Positions 41,363 to 52,403 of a stretch of DNA of 64,000 nt are shown here, one piece after another. This DNA is from Nitzschia sp. pyKryTriq1 (lineage: Eukaryota; Bacillariophyta; Bacillariophyceae; Bacillariales; Bacillariaceae). The first letter of the stretch is position 1. Every line of letters begins with the position of its first letter. Location of the stretch: assembly GCA_956465555.1 (NCBI GenBank), contig OY101117.1, forward strand, positions 3,286,001 through 3,350,000, written 5' to 3'. The position numbers and the translations under genes are program-made. The notes below the pieces were generated by a model. That model worked only from the letters and a program-made list of their open reading frames with translations. It made no database searches and had not been told where the DNA came from.

Positions 41363-44300
41363 CTGGTACTGTACTAGTGGAAGAAAAGTATAAACGCCGA
41401 GACGACCATTTTCGGACAATGAAATCATATTGCATTATATATATTGGTGATGAATTCCAACAAACCAGTAATCAATCGTACAGTAATATTCGTGGGAATA
41501 TTGATCAAACCTTCGGAGACAACGAATGTTCCTGCTCCTTTTCTTTCTCCTCTGACGCACGTCCGGATTCCTTTACCATGGGCATGGATGGTTCCAATCC
41601 GCTCAATCGACGAGACGACTGCATGGCCAACGCCGACAGCCTGCGCTGATTGGGCGTGGGAACAAACTCTTTCTTTTCCTGGGGTTTTTCCTCCAACAAG
41701 CCCAATTCCTGCATGGTTAGGGCAATGGATGAGCGACGACGAGTGATCAATTCGTTCGTCTCGTCGTACGAAGTACGCTTGTTCATTTCTTCTTTGGTCA
41801 TTTCCACCAAATCGATATCGATCCCTTCCTTTGCAATCTTTTCTTCATCGACCGGGAAGTTGTCGGGCATGCGGAAAATAGCCAACAACAACAAGAACGT
41901 CGGCACGATAGACAACATGATTGTCTTGAAGGCCCACCAGGGCAGACCTCGAACTACCGCGGGGGGATACAAAAAGACATTACCAGTAGTGTCTTGGGTA
42001 TCCAGGGGCGGCTCAAGGCCGGCCGTCAAAGGAGTGATCATGGTCACAATAAAGAACATCATAAAGCACCACCATGGATTGGCGAGGGGCTCATTGACAC
42101 CCTCCATGGACTTCCAGACCAGTTGCGGAGTCAGAGAATGTTGTCCGAACCGAGAAAGTTTGGGGACGTCCCAAGAAGGACGACCGGCGTACAGGAGCTC
42201 CATCTCGGTAGAATCGTCCACCTTCTTCTTTGGGGCAAGGTCGCGAGTGGCCTCGGCTCCTACCACCAGACGGCGAATGCCTTCCAAGAGCCCCATCACA
42301 AAGAATTGAAGAATGAATCCCGTGACACCCGAATCGACGGGCAGCGAGTCGGGCGTGGGCTTGACATATCCAAAATAAAGGGAAAAAACGTAGATAGTCG
42401 CGACGAAAGCACCACCGACAATACACCAGGGATGAATGTCGGTCTTTTTGTTGTAGGCAAAAAGTCCCGTCAAAAAGGCGGGAACGGCTTGGGCCGACAG
42501 GGCAAACTGAATCTCTCCTAGATCACTGATGCCTTCGTCCCAAAAGATACCCACCAACAAAGCGATAATCACGGAGAAGAGCGAAACGGCCTTTCCGATA
42601 ATGGTCACTTCTGTGGTGCTAGCCGAAGGACGCAAGGGATAAATGACCTCGACGGTAATCAATTGCGAAAGTGCAATGATGAGCGAGTCGGCCGTACTCA
42701 TGATAGCGGCGAGCGAGGCCGTGACGGCAATGACTCCAGCACCTAGGGCAAAGCCTCCCAAGCTCATCATTTCTTCCAAAATGGCGGTAAACGGATTGGC
42801 AGGGCTGGTGGCATTTCCAGCCGAATCAGCCAACATAGTTACTCCGACAGTACCCATAAAAATACCCACAAAGGAAGTGAACCACGGGCCAGCGGTCATG
42901 ACAGCTGTAATGCAAAACACAGATTACATTGAATTACAATGTCAAATCAGATACAAGAAATAAGCATGAGTACATCACACATAAGGGCCCATCACAAACA
43001 TCAAGCGCTTTAGCAAAAATACTTACCGTATCCCCACTTGAGGGATTTGAGGTCCTTGGCAGCATAGGTCCTTTGCACTAGATGGGGAAGAGTAAAGAAG
43101 GAAAAGTTGAGGAGCGAAAACTGCCAAAACATCCACTGATTTTCCTTGGACAGGGTTTGGTAAAATTGGGACTTGGGAAATGTTTCAGGATCCAAGTCCG
43201 ACCACCCGCCAAAATTATGGACAATCACAGAAGGTATCATGATAAACGACAGTACCATCACAACAGCTTGAATCGAATCGGTTAGAGCAACACTGTTGAG
43301 TCCTCCGAGCCACTCAAAGACGAGGATCAGGAACATAATGATAATGACCGGGTAGGTCGAGTCCGGATCCAATTCAAAGATGGAATTAAACGTATCTTTG
43401 ATGGCGATGACTTGCGCCGCCAGATAGATGAGGGTAGGAAGGACTTGCAAGAAGAGAATGGTGTACCGCAAGAGCTGCGACTGGTAACGATCAGTGATAA
43501 AGTCGACTGGCGACTGGTGGTTCCGGATCAGAGAAGCTTTGCGAAGACGCATTCCGGTGCCGAAGTATCCAGTGACGATCGCCATAAGATTGGGGATCCA
43601 CCGAATCGAAACCCATCCCGTTGCGTAGGCTTCGTTCGGGACACCGACCACCGTGTAGCCGGAAAAGAGAGAGGCAAACAACGTCCCCGCAGTCAACAGA
43701 GGCCCAAAATCGCGGCCTCCCAAATAGTGCGCTGCGAGTTGGTCGCTGACTCCTCCTTGATGCTTCATATTTTCCATGCGCTTGTACGCCCAGTACGTGG
43801 CGCCTACCAACAACAAAAAGTAGATGGGGACCGCCACATAGAGTCCTGGAAGGATGGAACGAAGGAAGGAAGGTGCGAGTGCGCCGTGTGTGAGTTCGCT
43901 GTTCAGCAGGAAGGACGAGTTTGCTGGTCATACTGAAGAATATTCTTCAGAAACATCTTCGGCGCCGCGGCCGCCGCCCTCTTCTTCTTTCATTGCAATC
44001 ACGTACCGGTTCGGTTTTCTGCGGATACCATGGTTGCTGTTGCTGATTATGATCTCTGAAATGATGATGATGATGATGATGCTTGTTATTTCGCTCGACT
44101 TGTGGTGGGCCGAAAGGGAAGTGAATTGCGCTGAAGTAGACGCCATTGTTGGAGTTGGGAATGCCAGGGGCATATGGGGAATTACGGGTTCGCTGCCGAA
44201 GATTTGTGAGCCCTAATTCTTTCCTGGCCCGTACGTCACTGGACCATTAAATAAAGTTTTCCGACGTCGACCAGTAGCGAAGAGTCGGATTTTTTGCTTG

Positions 44301-44595
44301 ACCGACGTACCGTCCTGGTAGGTTTTTCTACAGAGGCATTTCTTGTTGGGGCATCGGGAAATCTCCGATTGGGGCGTACCAATACATAGTGCATCTACAT
44401 ATATCGTTTGGGCCTCCCCATTCGATGTGGCCAGTGGCCATCACCTGATCGGAGAAATGTAGCGAGAAGCGCGATGTTCGAAGAACTCTGCGGGCTTCTG
44501 ATGCTCTCGGTTCGGCGGCAGCAGCGCTACTGAGCGCTGCAATAATTCGAATGCTGCATGCAATATCTTACTACGTATTTATGCCCCCTCCATGT
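41360..44595. repeat. Duplicated segment, copy B
   Basis: Second copy of the segment described at 35120-38150, at a spacing of about 6.24 kb and in the same orientation. It starts exactly at the PUS10 stop codon. Copy B has an extra codon in exon 2, a GTACGT instead of GTAAGT first donor, and a perfect 8-base inverted repeat (GCAGCGCT/AGCGCTGC, 44521-44540) inserted in the conserved upstream block. Confidence 0.9.
41505..44031 (-). CDS. Sodium:solute symporter family transporter, copy B, 3 exons
   Basis: Exons 44031-44007, 43845-43027 and 42904-41505 join to 2244 bases, 747 residues. The protein is nearly identical to copy A. Changes seen include HQGGVSDQL for HQGVSDKL, DSIQAV for DAIQAV, DEGISDLGEIQF for DQGITDLGAIQF, and KEKEQEHS for EEEEQEHL in the tail. 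Changes in the helices are conservative, so both copies are probably functional. The first-exon donor is GTACGT rather than GTAAGT. Intron sequences of the two copies still align, which dates the duplication as recent on the scale of the genome. Confidence 0.92.
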
Positions 44596-46111
44596 GGAAC
44601 GTAGTTACTTCGCCCCAGAGAACCATGGTTCGCTGATTCGCCCGACGTTTATTACCATGGGAGGAAATTTTTAAATGTTGTCGACCAAAAGGACCAAACA
44701 GGGAAAGCCAGGTGGCGCAGGCGCCAACTAACCCTCAACTCTCTCGGACACTGTAGACCGATGATCTCTAGTAGATTGTACAGTAGATAATTCGCTGGCC
44801 TATGTCCCTGCATAAGACTCGTCAGATTGACTTTGATGTTGCGGGGGTGGGAAAAAGTGTGATATTTCTTCGGGGGAGAATGGATTACCCCTTGCCTTCA
44901 ACATGCGATCTTTTGGCGGTAGCATAGGAGTCAGCCCACATTTGTCGAGTTCCATGTACAGAGGCGATGATATGCAGAATAATAATGACTGTTGAATGTT
45001 TTGGATATTCGTAGGGGTCATTCTAGGTACAAAATGTCTGTAGCCTCTACGGTGGTACTGATCCTACTGTAAAGTCTAAGCCGGAGACCGTGGTTGGGCC
45101 CTCACTCCGGGCATTTCTGGCGCGCGCACTGTGGGCCCATCCCCAGCGCGCGCATGGTCGTGTGGGTCACTCCTCGGGAGCGGCACGACGGACCATTATC
45201 AAGCTGGCCGAGACTGGAGATTCTTGAGGAATGTACCTTGGCGATTTCGAAGCATGGGAATTCTAGGCGCGGGCACTGCAACTGTAGGTGCATCTAGGGG
45301 CCTGGCCACCGTCTTGTTTTTCACTGCCGTTAGAATCGCTTTATTGATAGAACCGGTCAACATTAATCTGCTGTTCGCTCTGCAAGTCCCAAAATGCAGA
45401 GGAAGGTAAAAGTGTCATCAGACGACATCCCAAGAATGTCCCCGATGTAGGGCTGACCATTGGCAAGTGGTTTGAGAGAGTACCAGCATGCTTCGGCATC
45501 AACGATGGAGCGGAGAAAGGCAATGAAAGCCCCCTCAACTGTGTTGGTACTAGTTATATCTCCATCAGTTTTGGACTCTACCTGCCCATTCTTTCGCGCA
45601 CTAATCCTTCGGGACGTCTTCATTGTAAGTGAATATCAAGTCTGATATAACACTTTTTTGAAAGGACGATGAGATACCAATCACTTTTGTATGAAACGAA
45701 TGTGATTTTGTTGATCGTTGCAATGGCCGTCGGCGTGCAAAACTGCTGCCGAAAGCACATGGCCCCCGAGGATAATCTGACACACGAGCTACGGAGAGCT
45801 CGAAACTTTATCTTTTCTTGTGTTTTGATTGGCTCTTGGCGGTTTGTACCAGAGTCTACAGTAACCGTCTACGGTGTACGTGATCGAAGTGTCGTGAGTG
45901 ATGTTCATGGTACATGGTATACCATCAGGTAGCGCGAGACAAAAGTCAAGTCTTGCTTTCAGCAAAAGCAAAACATCGTTCGGGTTTTTTCACTCATCAA
46001 CTCGGAACACTCAATTTCATTTCATCCAACGGCCAAAAGTTCTTCCTCACAAAAACAAACCAAAAGCCAACATTCATCAAATCATCCTAAAAGGAAACTC
46101 TCGACACCATC
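44032..46111. other. Intergenic region between symporter B and a membrane-protein gene
   Basis: The left part holds the conserved upstream block of symporter B (to ~44595). A GC-rich stretch with repeated GCGCGCGCA words is at 45115-45160. A minus-strand frame at 45363-45623 (86 codons, starting MKTSRRISARKNG) looks protein-like, with EGAFIAFLRSIVDAEACWYS, but I cannot assign it. No other gene is supported. Confidence 0.45.
45363..45623 (-). CDS. Possible small protein or gene fragment
   Basis: An 86-codon frame from ATG at 45623. Composition is protein-like, unlike the repeat-rich shadows nearby: DGDITSTNTVEGAFIAFL, YSLKPLANGQPYIGDILGM. No signal peptide, membrane helix or known motif is visible. 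It may be an exon of a larger decayed gene, since no good partner exons were found on either side. Confidence 0.25.
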   Translation of the reverse strand: MKTSRRISARKNGQVESKTDGDITSTNTVEGAFIAFLRSIVDAEACWYSLKPLANGQPYIGDILGMSSDDTFTFLCILGLAERTAD

Positions 46112-47210
46112 ATGTCAGATCATCCAGAACAAAATGAAACGAACACTGCAGCTGACGACGTCGTCGTCGACGACAAGCCCGGCTGTGGGCAGTGGTATAC
46201 TTCGGAAATCATTTGCCAGTGCTGTACCGAACGCCCGACGGCCACTTGGTTCGGCGCAGTGGACGTCGTCAATGGAAAGACGATTGATTTCAATGCTAGC
46301 TTTCGGCTGGGTGCCTCGCGAATGGTGCTAGCCGTCAAATTTCTCTTGTGGGGATTTACGGTCGGCAGCTTTGCGTACGGATGGAGTGACTATCGTAAGT
46401 ACTCGTACTGTACTGCCTGTAGTGATGACACAACCATGATCGACCAATGAATCACTTATGATACTTGCTCACTCACCCATCCTCTCTACAGAATACCCCT
46501 ATTGGTTCATGGCGTACATTTCCTACTGGACTATGTTCTACTCGTGCGTCTACATGACTCTCAGCCTTGCGAGTAGCTATCTCGTCTGTCTACCCAACAA
46601 TGAACCCAACTTTTTCATCAAGGCTACGTGGGTCATGTATCCCGTGGCGGTCGTTCATGGAATCTCGGTCGTCATTTTGTTTTGGGCTACCGAATACAAT
46701 CCCGACACTTACAACATCAGCTATTTCATCGTTGTCAGTCACGGACTCTCCTTGGCGGCCTCATTGGTGGATGGTGTCCTCATCAACAAGGTTCCAGTCC
46801 GACTCGTCCACTATGCATTTTGTTTGACCTTTGGACTCTTGTTCATTGGATGGTCGATTATTCAAGGATTGATCCCGATCGATAATCCCAATAAAACAGA
46901 TGGGGATGATGAATCTCTCTATTCCATTTTGGACTGGGCTGAAGATCCCTTGCAGGCGGCGATTGTGGTCGTCTTGGTCATGTTTGTCGCCTTTCCTATC
47001 TTTACACTTGTGTTTTGGGGATTGTCGCTATGGGGCCGACGATATGTTGTTGAAGAGAAGGATGCCAAAAGTGCTGGTGCTGTTGAGGGAAAGACAATCA
47101 CTAGTGGTGGTGCGGAAGAAGGGAAGGACCCTGCTGGTGCGGCCATCGCTTCTTCGGAGTCCGAAGACGTGGAGGCTCCGGAAGAAATGACCGAGGCAAA
47201 AGCCTACTAA
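46112..47210 (+). CDS. Multipass membrane protein, 2 exons
   Basis: Exons 46112-46394 and 46492-47210, joined in phase 1 over a 97-base GTAAGT...ACAG intron, give 333 residues. The N-terminal ~70 residues are soluble with a Cys cluster (CGQWYTSEIICQCC). About seven hydrophobic helices follow, with HGISVVILFWATEY, SHGLSLAASLVDGVL and VPVRLVHYAFCLTFGLLFIGW. The pattern of two His-containing helices and a P-V-R-x-x-H motif recalls the rolling-stone/FAR-17a/AIG1 group, but the match is weak and by eye. The C-terminal ~70 residues are acidic and hydrophilic (EAPEEMTEAKAY). The intron is needed: without it the frame stops at 46450. Confidence 0.8.
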
Positions 47211-47343
47211 AAGAGACTGGGTCCAATAGCAGGACTGGTAGTCGTTCGGTCGTTTCATTGTCTGTGACTCGTCGATTAGATGATATATTGTCCATATAAT
47301 GTACCGAATCCAGTTCTATTCACTGCATAATACTGTGATGCTT

Positions 47344-48996
47344 TCATTCGTTGCTCCATTGTAGTTCGGGTCCCCATCCCAAAAGACGATATAGTCGTTG
47401 ATTATAAGGTTCCAAGATTTGTTGGAGGCGATCACGGGTCGTGTTGGCAAGAGGCGGAGCATGATAGGTGGTTACCATTTGAGAACGAAAATGTGTCGCG
47501 TTGTCGTTTTGTTGTTGGCCTCTCTTTCCGTGCTTCTTGATAACTGATGTGATCTTCTCGGCGGTGGATCGACTAGTGTCTCCCAATCCATCTCCCAACC
47601 ATGCCAATATTTGATCGACGAGCCATTCGGGACGACTCTTCATGTCCTCGTTGCGGACTACCAATATTTGTTGCGTAGGATCACGACCCAAAGCACGCAA
47701 CGCTCCGTACCATTCTTCCAACTGCAACACGTACAAGGAACGGCCTAGGATACTGGACGCCCCGCCGGTACGAGCCAGCGTTTGTTGAAATCGATGCCAC
47801 GCCATTCGCTCCTCTTCTTGTAAGAATGGTGATGTATCATTATCACCATCATCATTCGAATGAAAATGCGAATAGGCTAAAAATACTCCACTCTTGTTCA
47901 ACCGATCCCAATCTTCTTGTAGGACAGTCTCAAAGTCCAATGGTGGTGGTGGTGGTGGTGGTGGTGTTGCTTCCAATCCCTGTTTTGTTGCTAATCTGCT
48001 CATCATCATCCTCATCCTCATTTGTTGATCAAAGTTGTGATTGGAAATGGTTCGATCCAGAGGATTCCGTAGAATGACCAAAATCTTGACCCAAGGAAAG
48101 GTGCATAGAATAGGAATGCGACTCAATGTCGAAAACAACAAGTAGTCGGGTGTACCCTCGAACGTAATTTCTTGAGGATGAGTCTTCATCCATTCCGCCG
48201 AATAATAGGGAGGAACATCATGGATGGATGATTTTCTTCTTCTTCTTCCTGCTATTGGACCCTCATCACCATCCTCATGACCATCATTGGTGTTGGTGGT
48301 GTTTACATTCCACAAGACTTGACGAATCGAATCGACTTGGACTTTTTGGGTGGAGGAATTCTTCCAATATTGAGGAGGAAATCGTTTGGGCATGAAATAC
48401 AACAGCTCTTTTTTGCTGGCGGGCACAATGCTGGTGGTGGCAGTCGCAGGAGTCTTGCCAGCATTAGCATATTTATTGCTTGTAGTACGAGCGGTAGCAG
48501 TAGTAGTAGCAGCAGCAGTAGTAGTCCATGATTGGTCACGGAGCCAACTCCACAAGGTGGTCGTTCCAGCCTTTTTGGCTCCAATGATCAAAAAGGAAGG
48601 AGTGCGTAGTTTCCAATTTGTTGCTTGTTGAGGCCACCAATCGGATGGATTCTTCATCTCACAGTGTTGCTCATAAAAGGCTCGAGCTTTGGGTGAGATG
48701 CTGCTGGTTGTTGTTGTTGGAGCTGTAGTACTAGTACGTGTAGTAGCATCAGGTGCCACGAAAATGAGCTCGTCCGTTGCCAATATTGTGAGAGCAATAT
48801 TATCCTCCTGTGACCCAATAAAAATAATAATAATAATGGAGGCTGTTATGGTTGCCAATGTCAAGAAAAAAAGAAAGGCGAGCAACACGGGGGGATACTT
48901 CCGGTAATAATAGGATGGCACCATCATCAGCAATAATACGCGCTGATGCTGACCCGCCGCCTTATTATTAGTGTTGGGCCGTTCCATGAATTTCAT
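47344..48996 (-). CDS. Golgi-type carbohydrate sulfotransferase
   Basis: A single-exon protein of 550 residues. The N-terminus is a type II anchor (PPVLLAFLFFLTLATITASIIIIIF, ~35-60). FLIIGAKKAGTTTLWSWL (~132-149) is the 5'-phosphosulfate loop that binds PAPS, and LRNPLDRTISNHNFDQ is the 3'-phosphate-binding motif. FEGTPDYLL lies between them, as in heparan-sulfate and related sulfotransferases. The enzyme would transfer sulfate from PAPS to sugar hydroxyl or amino groups in the Golgi lumen. Low-complexity Thr, Pro and Asp runs are inserted in loops. Diatoms secrete sulfated polysaccharides, so a role in their synthesis is likely, but the acceptor is unknown. Confidence 0.9.
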   Translation of the reverse strand: MKFMERPNTNNKAAGQHQRVLLLMMVPSYYYRKYPPVLLAFLFFLTLATITASIIIIIFIGSQEDNIALTILATDELIFVAPDATTRTSTTAPTTTTSSISPKARAFYEQHCEMKNPSDWWPQQATNWKLRTPSFLIIGAKKAGTTTLWSWLRDQSWTTTAAATTTATARTTSNKYANAGKTPATATTSIVPASKKELLYFMPKRFPPQYWKNSSTQKVQVDSIRQVLWNVNTTNTNDGHEDGDEGPIAGRRRRKSSIHDVPPYYSAEWMKTHPQEITFEGTPDYLLFSTLSRIPILCTFPWVKILVILRNPLDRTISNHNFDQQMRMRMMMSRLATKQGLEATPPPPPPPPLDFETVLQEDWDRLNKSGVFLAYSHFHSNDDGDNDTSPFLQEEERMAWHRFQQTLARTGGASSILGRSLYVLQLEEWYGALRALGRDPTQQILVVRNEDMKSRPEWLVDQILAWLGDGLGDTSRSTAEKITSVIKKHGKRGQQQNDNATHFRSQMVTTYHAPPLANTTRDRLQQILEPYNQRLYRLLGWGPELQWSNE

Positions 48997-49717
48997 CGGC
49001 TCTACAGTATATACCCAAAAAAGTTTAATTGGCTCGAGCTCTATACAGATGCAATCCGCTAATCATTGATGTTTGCTGCATCAGATGTTGCAGTCTCGGA
49101 GCTCGGAGTTAAATGGCAAAGCCGATAACAAATAATAGAGAGGGATCGTCAAAGGCGCCATCGTCGCGATGCGATCGATATGTGAAGAAATATATTACGC
49201 ATGCGCAGCAGTATGTATGCTTCTCGAGTGTGAGTGAGTCACGATCGATGAGTCACCCGCGGAGAGTTGTTGGTCAAACTGGTCCACTTGATCCGCATCA
49301 TCTTTTCATCGGACCGACTGTGACTACAGTAGGTCCCCTTATCTGCTAGTAGCATTTCGACCATCGACCATTGCCACCAATCGGGAATGCCCTCCCCCCC
49401 CCCCCCCCCTCTCTCTCTCTTATTTGATGTTATACACTACCATATTCGTACTTGGTAGAGATCACTATTTTGTAATCGATGATCCTCCAGCATGTCGTGT
49501 ACTACTACTACTAGTAAGAAAGAATAGGCAGCAAGTGGTGGTTGTGGTAGTAATTTTTCAGTCATTACTTCGTATTATGCATATTATATAATAGTACAAC
49601 TAATTACAGCCCCGCCCGACGGCAAACAAGAACAAGAAACCCTGTTCCGCCAGTAGCTGCTCCTTGAACAAAAATGGGATATTATTCCATCCACTCCTTG
49701 TGGGGGTGGGGGAGCTT
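48997..49717. other. Intergenic region with homopolymer tract
   Basis: No supported gene. A run of 16 C (49394-49409) followed directly by a CT run to ~49421 is notable, as it would form a triplex- or hairpin-prone tract. Confidence 0.5.
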
Positions 49718-50953
49718 TTAGAGATCGTCCTCAACCTCAGTGGCACTGCTGGAAGAGACAGATTGGCACTCCAAGAAGTCCTTCTTGCCAGTGGTAGCTG
49801 GCGAAAAGACAATAGTATTACTAGCACCGGCACGAGTTTCCTCTTCCTCACCACCGGTATCACTTGATGGGGTCGTGTTGCTGTAGCAATAGCGAGCAAT
49901 CGCTAGGGTAGTCAGGCCAAGGAGGGCCAAAGTCGAAACGAGAACCAAACCAATCTTGATGATAGAGGACATGCCTCCAGCAGTTTCATTGAGCATTTCG
50001 CCGTTCTCCAAACCATCTTTTTGTTCTGGTGTGGTCGAGAAGATGTTGTCTCCTTCTTGTGCCTCCATGTTGCTATCGCCTTGAGATACCTCCTCGGTCG
50101 TGGGACAAGCCAATCCAAACTTGAGGCTCACAGTACCAAAATTGTCAGCGCTGGTGTCATCATGGAGAAAGATGACTTGATTGGCCCATTCGACAAAGGC
50201 GTGGCTAGTGCCATCACCACCATTGCTGTTCTTGTTGATGGAATCGGTCATGGTCAAAGTGCAGCACTGATCGAGACCAATGCACTGTTCAAATTCGACA
50301 CCACCACCTTCTTCTTGACCAGCAGTCGTCGTGAAATCCGACTGCTGAAAGATAGTCGAACCATTGCACTCGATTTCGACAGAACTTTCTTCGGGATGGT
50401 CGTTGTCGGCTTGGAAGATAAGAAGGACGTTATCGCACTGGTCGTCGACTTCCTTGGCCGGGATGGGACAGTTGGGTCCAAAACAGTAGGCCTTTTCAAA
50501 AAACTCTTCGCCTTCTTCCGAGACAGCGACAGTAGTCGCTCCAAAGGTCAAATAGTAGTATCCTGGAAAAAGCAACCCGTCTCCATACAAGTCTTCGAAA
50601 GTGAAGTGACAAGTATAGTCCACGGGGAGGCAAGCTTGCTCCTTGATAAAGGGAGTCGTCGTCGACACTTGATGGATGTAGCCCATTCCGTTGGCATTAC
50701 TGGTTTGCATGTGCCCAACGGGAACATGCCAAATGGTGCCTTCCCCTCCCTCGCATGTCAAAGACCATCCGTTTTCATCGGTCGAGTCTTCGTCCAAAAA
50801 GAACATGAACTCAAGATTCTCTTCTCCCGCATTACAATCCTCATTGGCCGCTACTACCACGCCAGAAGAAGATCCCAGCAGGAACCACCAGGCGGTGGTG
50901 GTGATGGTGGTCGCCGCCCAAGCAAGAGGAGAACAACGATTAGATAGTTTCAT
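49718..50953 (-). CDS. Type I membrane protein, unknown family
   Basis: 411 residues from ATG at 50953. Signal peptide ~1-35 (WAATTITTTAWWFLLGSSSGVVVA), an ectodomain of ~280 residues with about 14 Cys, one transmembrane helix near 320-345 (IIKIGLVLVSTLALLGLTTLAIA) and a ~60-residue Ser/Thr/Glu-rich cytosolic tail. The ectodomain appears to hold two related units: CHFTFEDLYGDGLLFPGYYYLTFG, and a second around CCTLTMTDSINKN.GGDGTSHAFVEW. The F-x-D-x-x-G-D-G pattern is like that of secreted diatom proteins with pre-peptidase or bacterial C-terminal-type domains. No enzyme motif is seen. It may be a cell-surface receptor or wall protein; function unknown. Confidence 0.75.
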   Translation of the reverse strand: MKLSNRCSPLAWAATTITTTAWWFLLGSSSGVVVAANEDCNAGEENLEFMFFLDEDSTDENGWSLTCEGGEGTIWHVPVGHMQTSNANGMGYIHQVSTTTPFIKEQACLPVDYTCHFTFEDLYGDGLLFPGYYYLTFGATTVAVSEEGEEFFEKAYCFGPNCPIPAKEVDDQCDNVLLIFQADNDHPEESSVEIECNGSTIFQQSDFTTTAGQEEGGGVEFEQCIGLDQCCTLTMTDSINKNSNGGDGTSHAFVEWANQVIFLHDDTSADNFGTVSLKFGLACPTTEEVSQGDSNMEAQEGDNIFSTTPEQKDGLENGEMLNETAGGMSSIIKIGLVLVSTLALLGLTTLAIARYCYSNTTPSSDTGGEEEETRAGASNTIVFSPATTGKKDFLECQSVSSSSATEVEDDL

Positions 50954-51680
50954 GTGGCAGACAGTAGATGATAAAGAAAGAACGACAAGGAAGTAGCAAT
51001 TCTTTAAAAGCGTCGAATTCCGGTGCGGAAGAAGAATATGGCCAGAGAGGAGCGTGCTGTGCTATGTCTGGGCCGTAGTATGCAGAACAGTATCTTTTCG
51101 ATCAAGCCGTTCTGCTTCACTTTTTTCGTGATGGCTTGACTTGGATCCACATCACATTTCATAGCAAGATGTACCTTCAACAGTCGAGGAGTCAAAATTT
51201 CAAGAAGAATTGGGTTAGCTCATCCGTTTGGGAGACGTGACATATAGCATAATGAACGCTTTCGATGAAAAAATGTGACTTCGCGCACCTCTACCGGTAC
51301 ATAGTACACGTGCCTGGCACAGTACTGTCGTCGAGGTCGGCACGAACTCTGAAAGACCTCGCCTCTGATGATTGCGCCCATTAGGCGCGCGTCTCCTGCC
51401 TCCAAAATTATCGCGCTCGACGTCATCTGAATCATCGTGACGACTGGCTCGTGATTCGATCGAATGGTCGTGTTGGTCAACTTTTCGCAGGATTCGGATT
51501 GGGATGATAGCGAAATAAGATAAAAAGCGAGATAGCGACGTCGAGAGATCGACGATGCGATCGCAAGCTCAAAAATACGTACACTGACCGCACACACCAC
51601 ACGCCGCACACGACCACACACCAATCACTTTGCTCGTACCGGTATTTTATTTTTGAAACAAACATATTCGTATTCCAATA
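50954..51680. other. Divergent intergenic region
   Basis: Spacer between two divergent genes. The open frames on the minus strand (51220-51665) have no recognisable content and no targeting signal. I see no RNA gene. Confidence 0.45.
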
Positions 51681-52295
51681 ATGAAGAGAGTGGTAGCATC
51701 ACGCGTGGTTCCATCTCTGTGGAGACGAGGAAGAATTCTCGCAGTAGTCCAGGAGCATCAGCAACTTACGGAAATGAAAGAGGCGGTTTCTTCTTCTCCT
51801 CGCAATTTGATGCCTTTCGTGGCTGCGGTTCCTTTTGGTCCCAACCTGTCCCTCAATCAAAGTCAAAATAGATGGTTCTCGGACGATTCCAAATCGAAAA
51901 CTCCAGCCGCAAATGGATCGAATGTCACACTGGAGGATAGAGACGTGGAAGATATGGAACCCAACGAGGAAGCTCACCCAGACTCCACTTTAAAAGGAAA
52001 TCGAGATTTGTACACGGTTCCGGTAACGATCAAAATGCCAGATATGAGCGAAGGAGACGACAATATGGTCGGGGAATGGTTCAAGAAACCGGGAGATGTG
52101 ATCAAATACAATGATGTATTGTGCGATATCACCACACAGGATTTTACCTTTGGTATGGTCACCGAAGATGAACACGATGCCATTATGGGCGACATTCTGG
52201 TCGAGGCGGGTCAGAAGGCTGCCGATGGAGCACCTATTTGTATTATTTATCATCCAGTGCAAGAAGAAAAGACAAAAGAAAAGGTTGAAGATTAG
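51681..52295 (+). CDS. Mitochondrial lipoyl-like domain protein lacking the lipoyl lysine
   Basis: A single-exon protein of 204 residues. The N-terminus MKRVVASRVVPSLWRRGRIL is a basic, acid-free amphipathic presequence of mitochondrial type. Residues ~110-190 fold like the biotinyl/lipoyl domain of 2-oxo-acid dehydrogenase E2 subunits: VTIKMPDMSEGDDNMVGEWFKKPGD, VIKYNDVLCDITT, then GILVEAGQ-like GDILVEAGQKAADGAPICII. In E2 the hairpin carries ETDKA with the lipoylated Lys. Here that turn reads TTQDFTFGM, so the Lys is absent. The rest of the E2 (subunit-binding and acyltransferase domains) is missing too. It may be a structural partner of a dehydrogenase complex or a repurposed fold. Confidence 0.8.
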   Translation: MKRVVASRVVPSLWRRGRILAVVQEHQQLTEMKEAVSSSPRNLMPFVAAVPFGPNLSLNQSQNRWFSDDSKSKTPAANGSNVTLEDRDVEDMEPNEEAHPDSTLKGNRDLYTVPVTIKMPDMSEGDDNMVGEWFKKPGDVIKYNDVLCDITTQDFTFGMVTEDEHDAIMGDILVEAGQKAADGAPICIIYHPVQEEKTKEKVED

Positions 52296-52403
52296 TTAGA
52301 GTTCTAATAACTTGGTAGACTGCAAATAATACTGTGTACTGTAGAAAAGAAAAAGCATACACTGCCACTTTTTGAGCTAGAGTAGAGAATATAGCTACTT
52401 TAG

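Noticed and set aside
50021-50947. 308-codon plus-strand frame
   Set aside because: Antisense to the type I membrane protein gene, which has a signal peptide and TM helix; this frame has neither.
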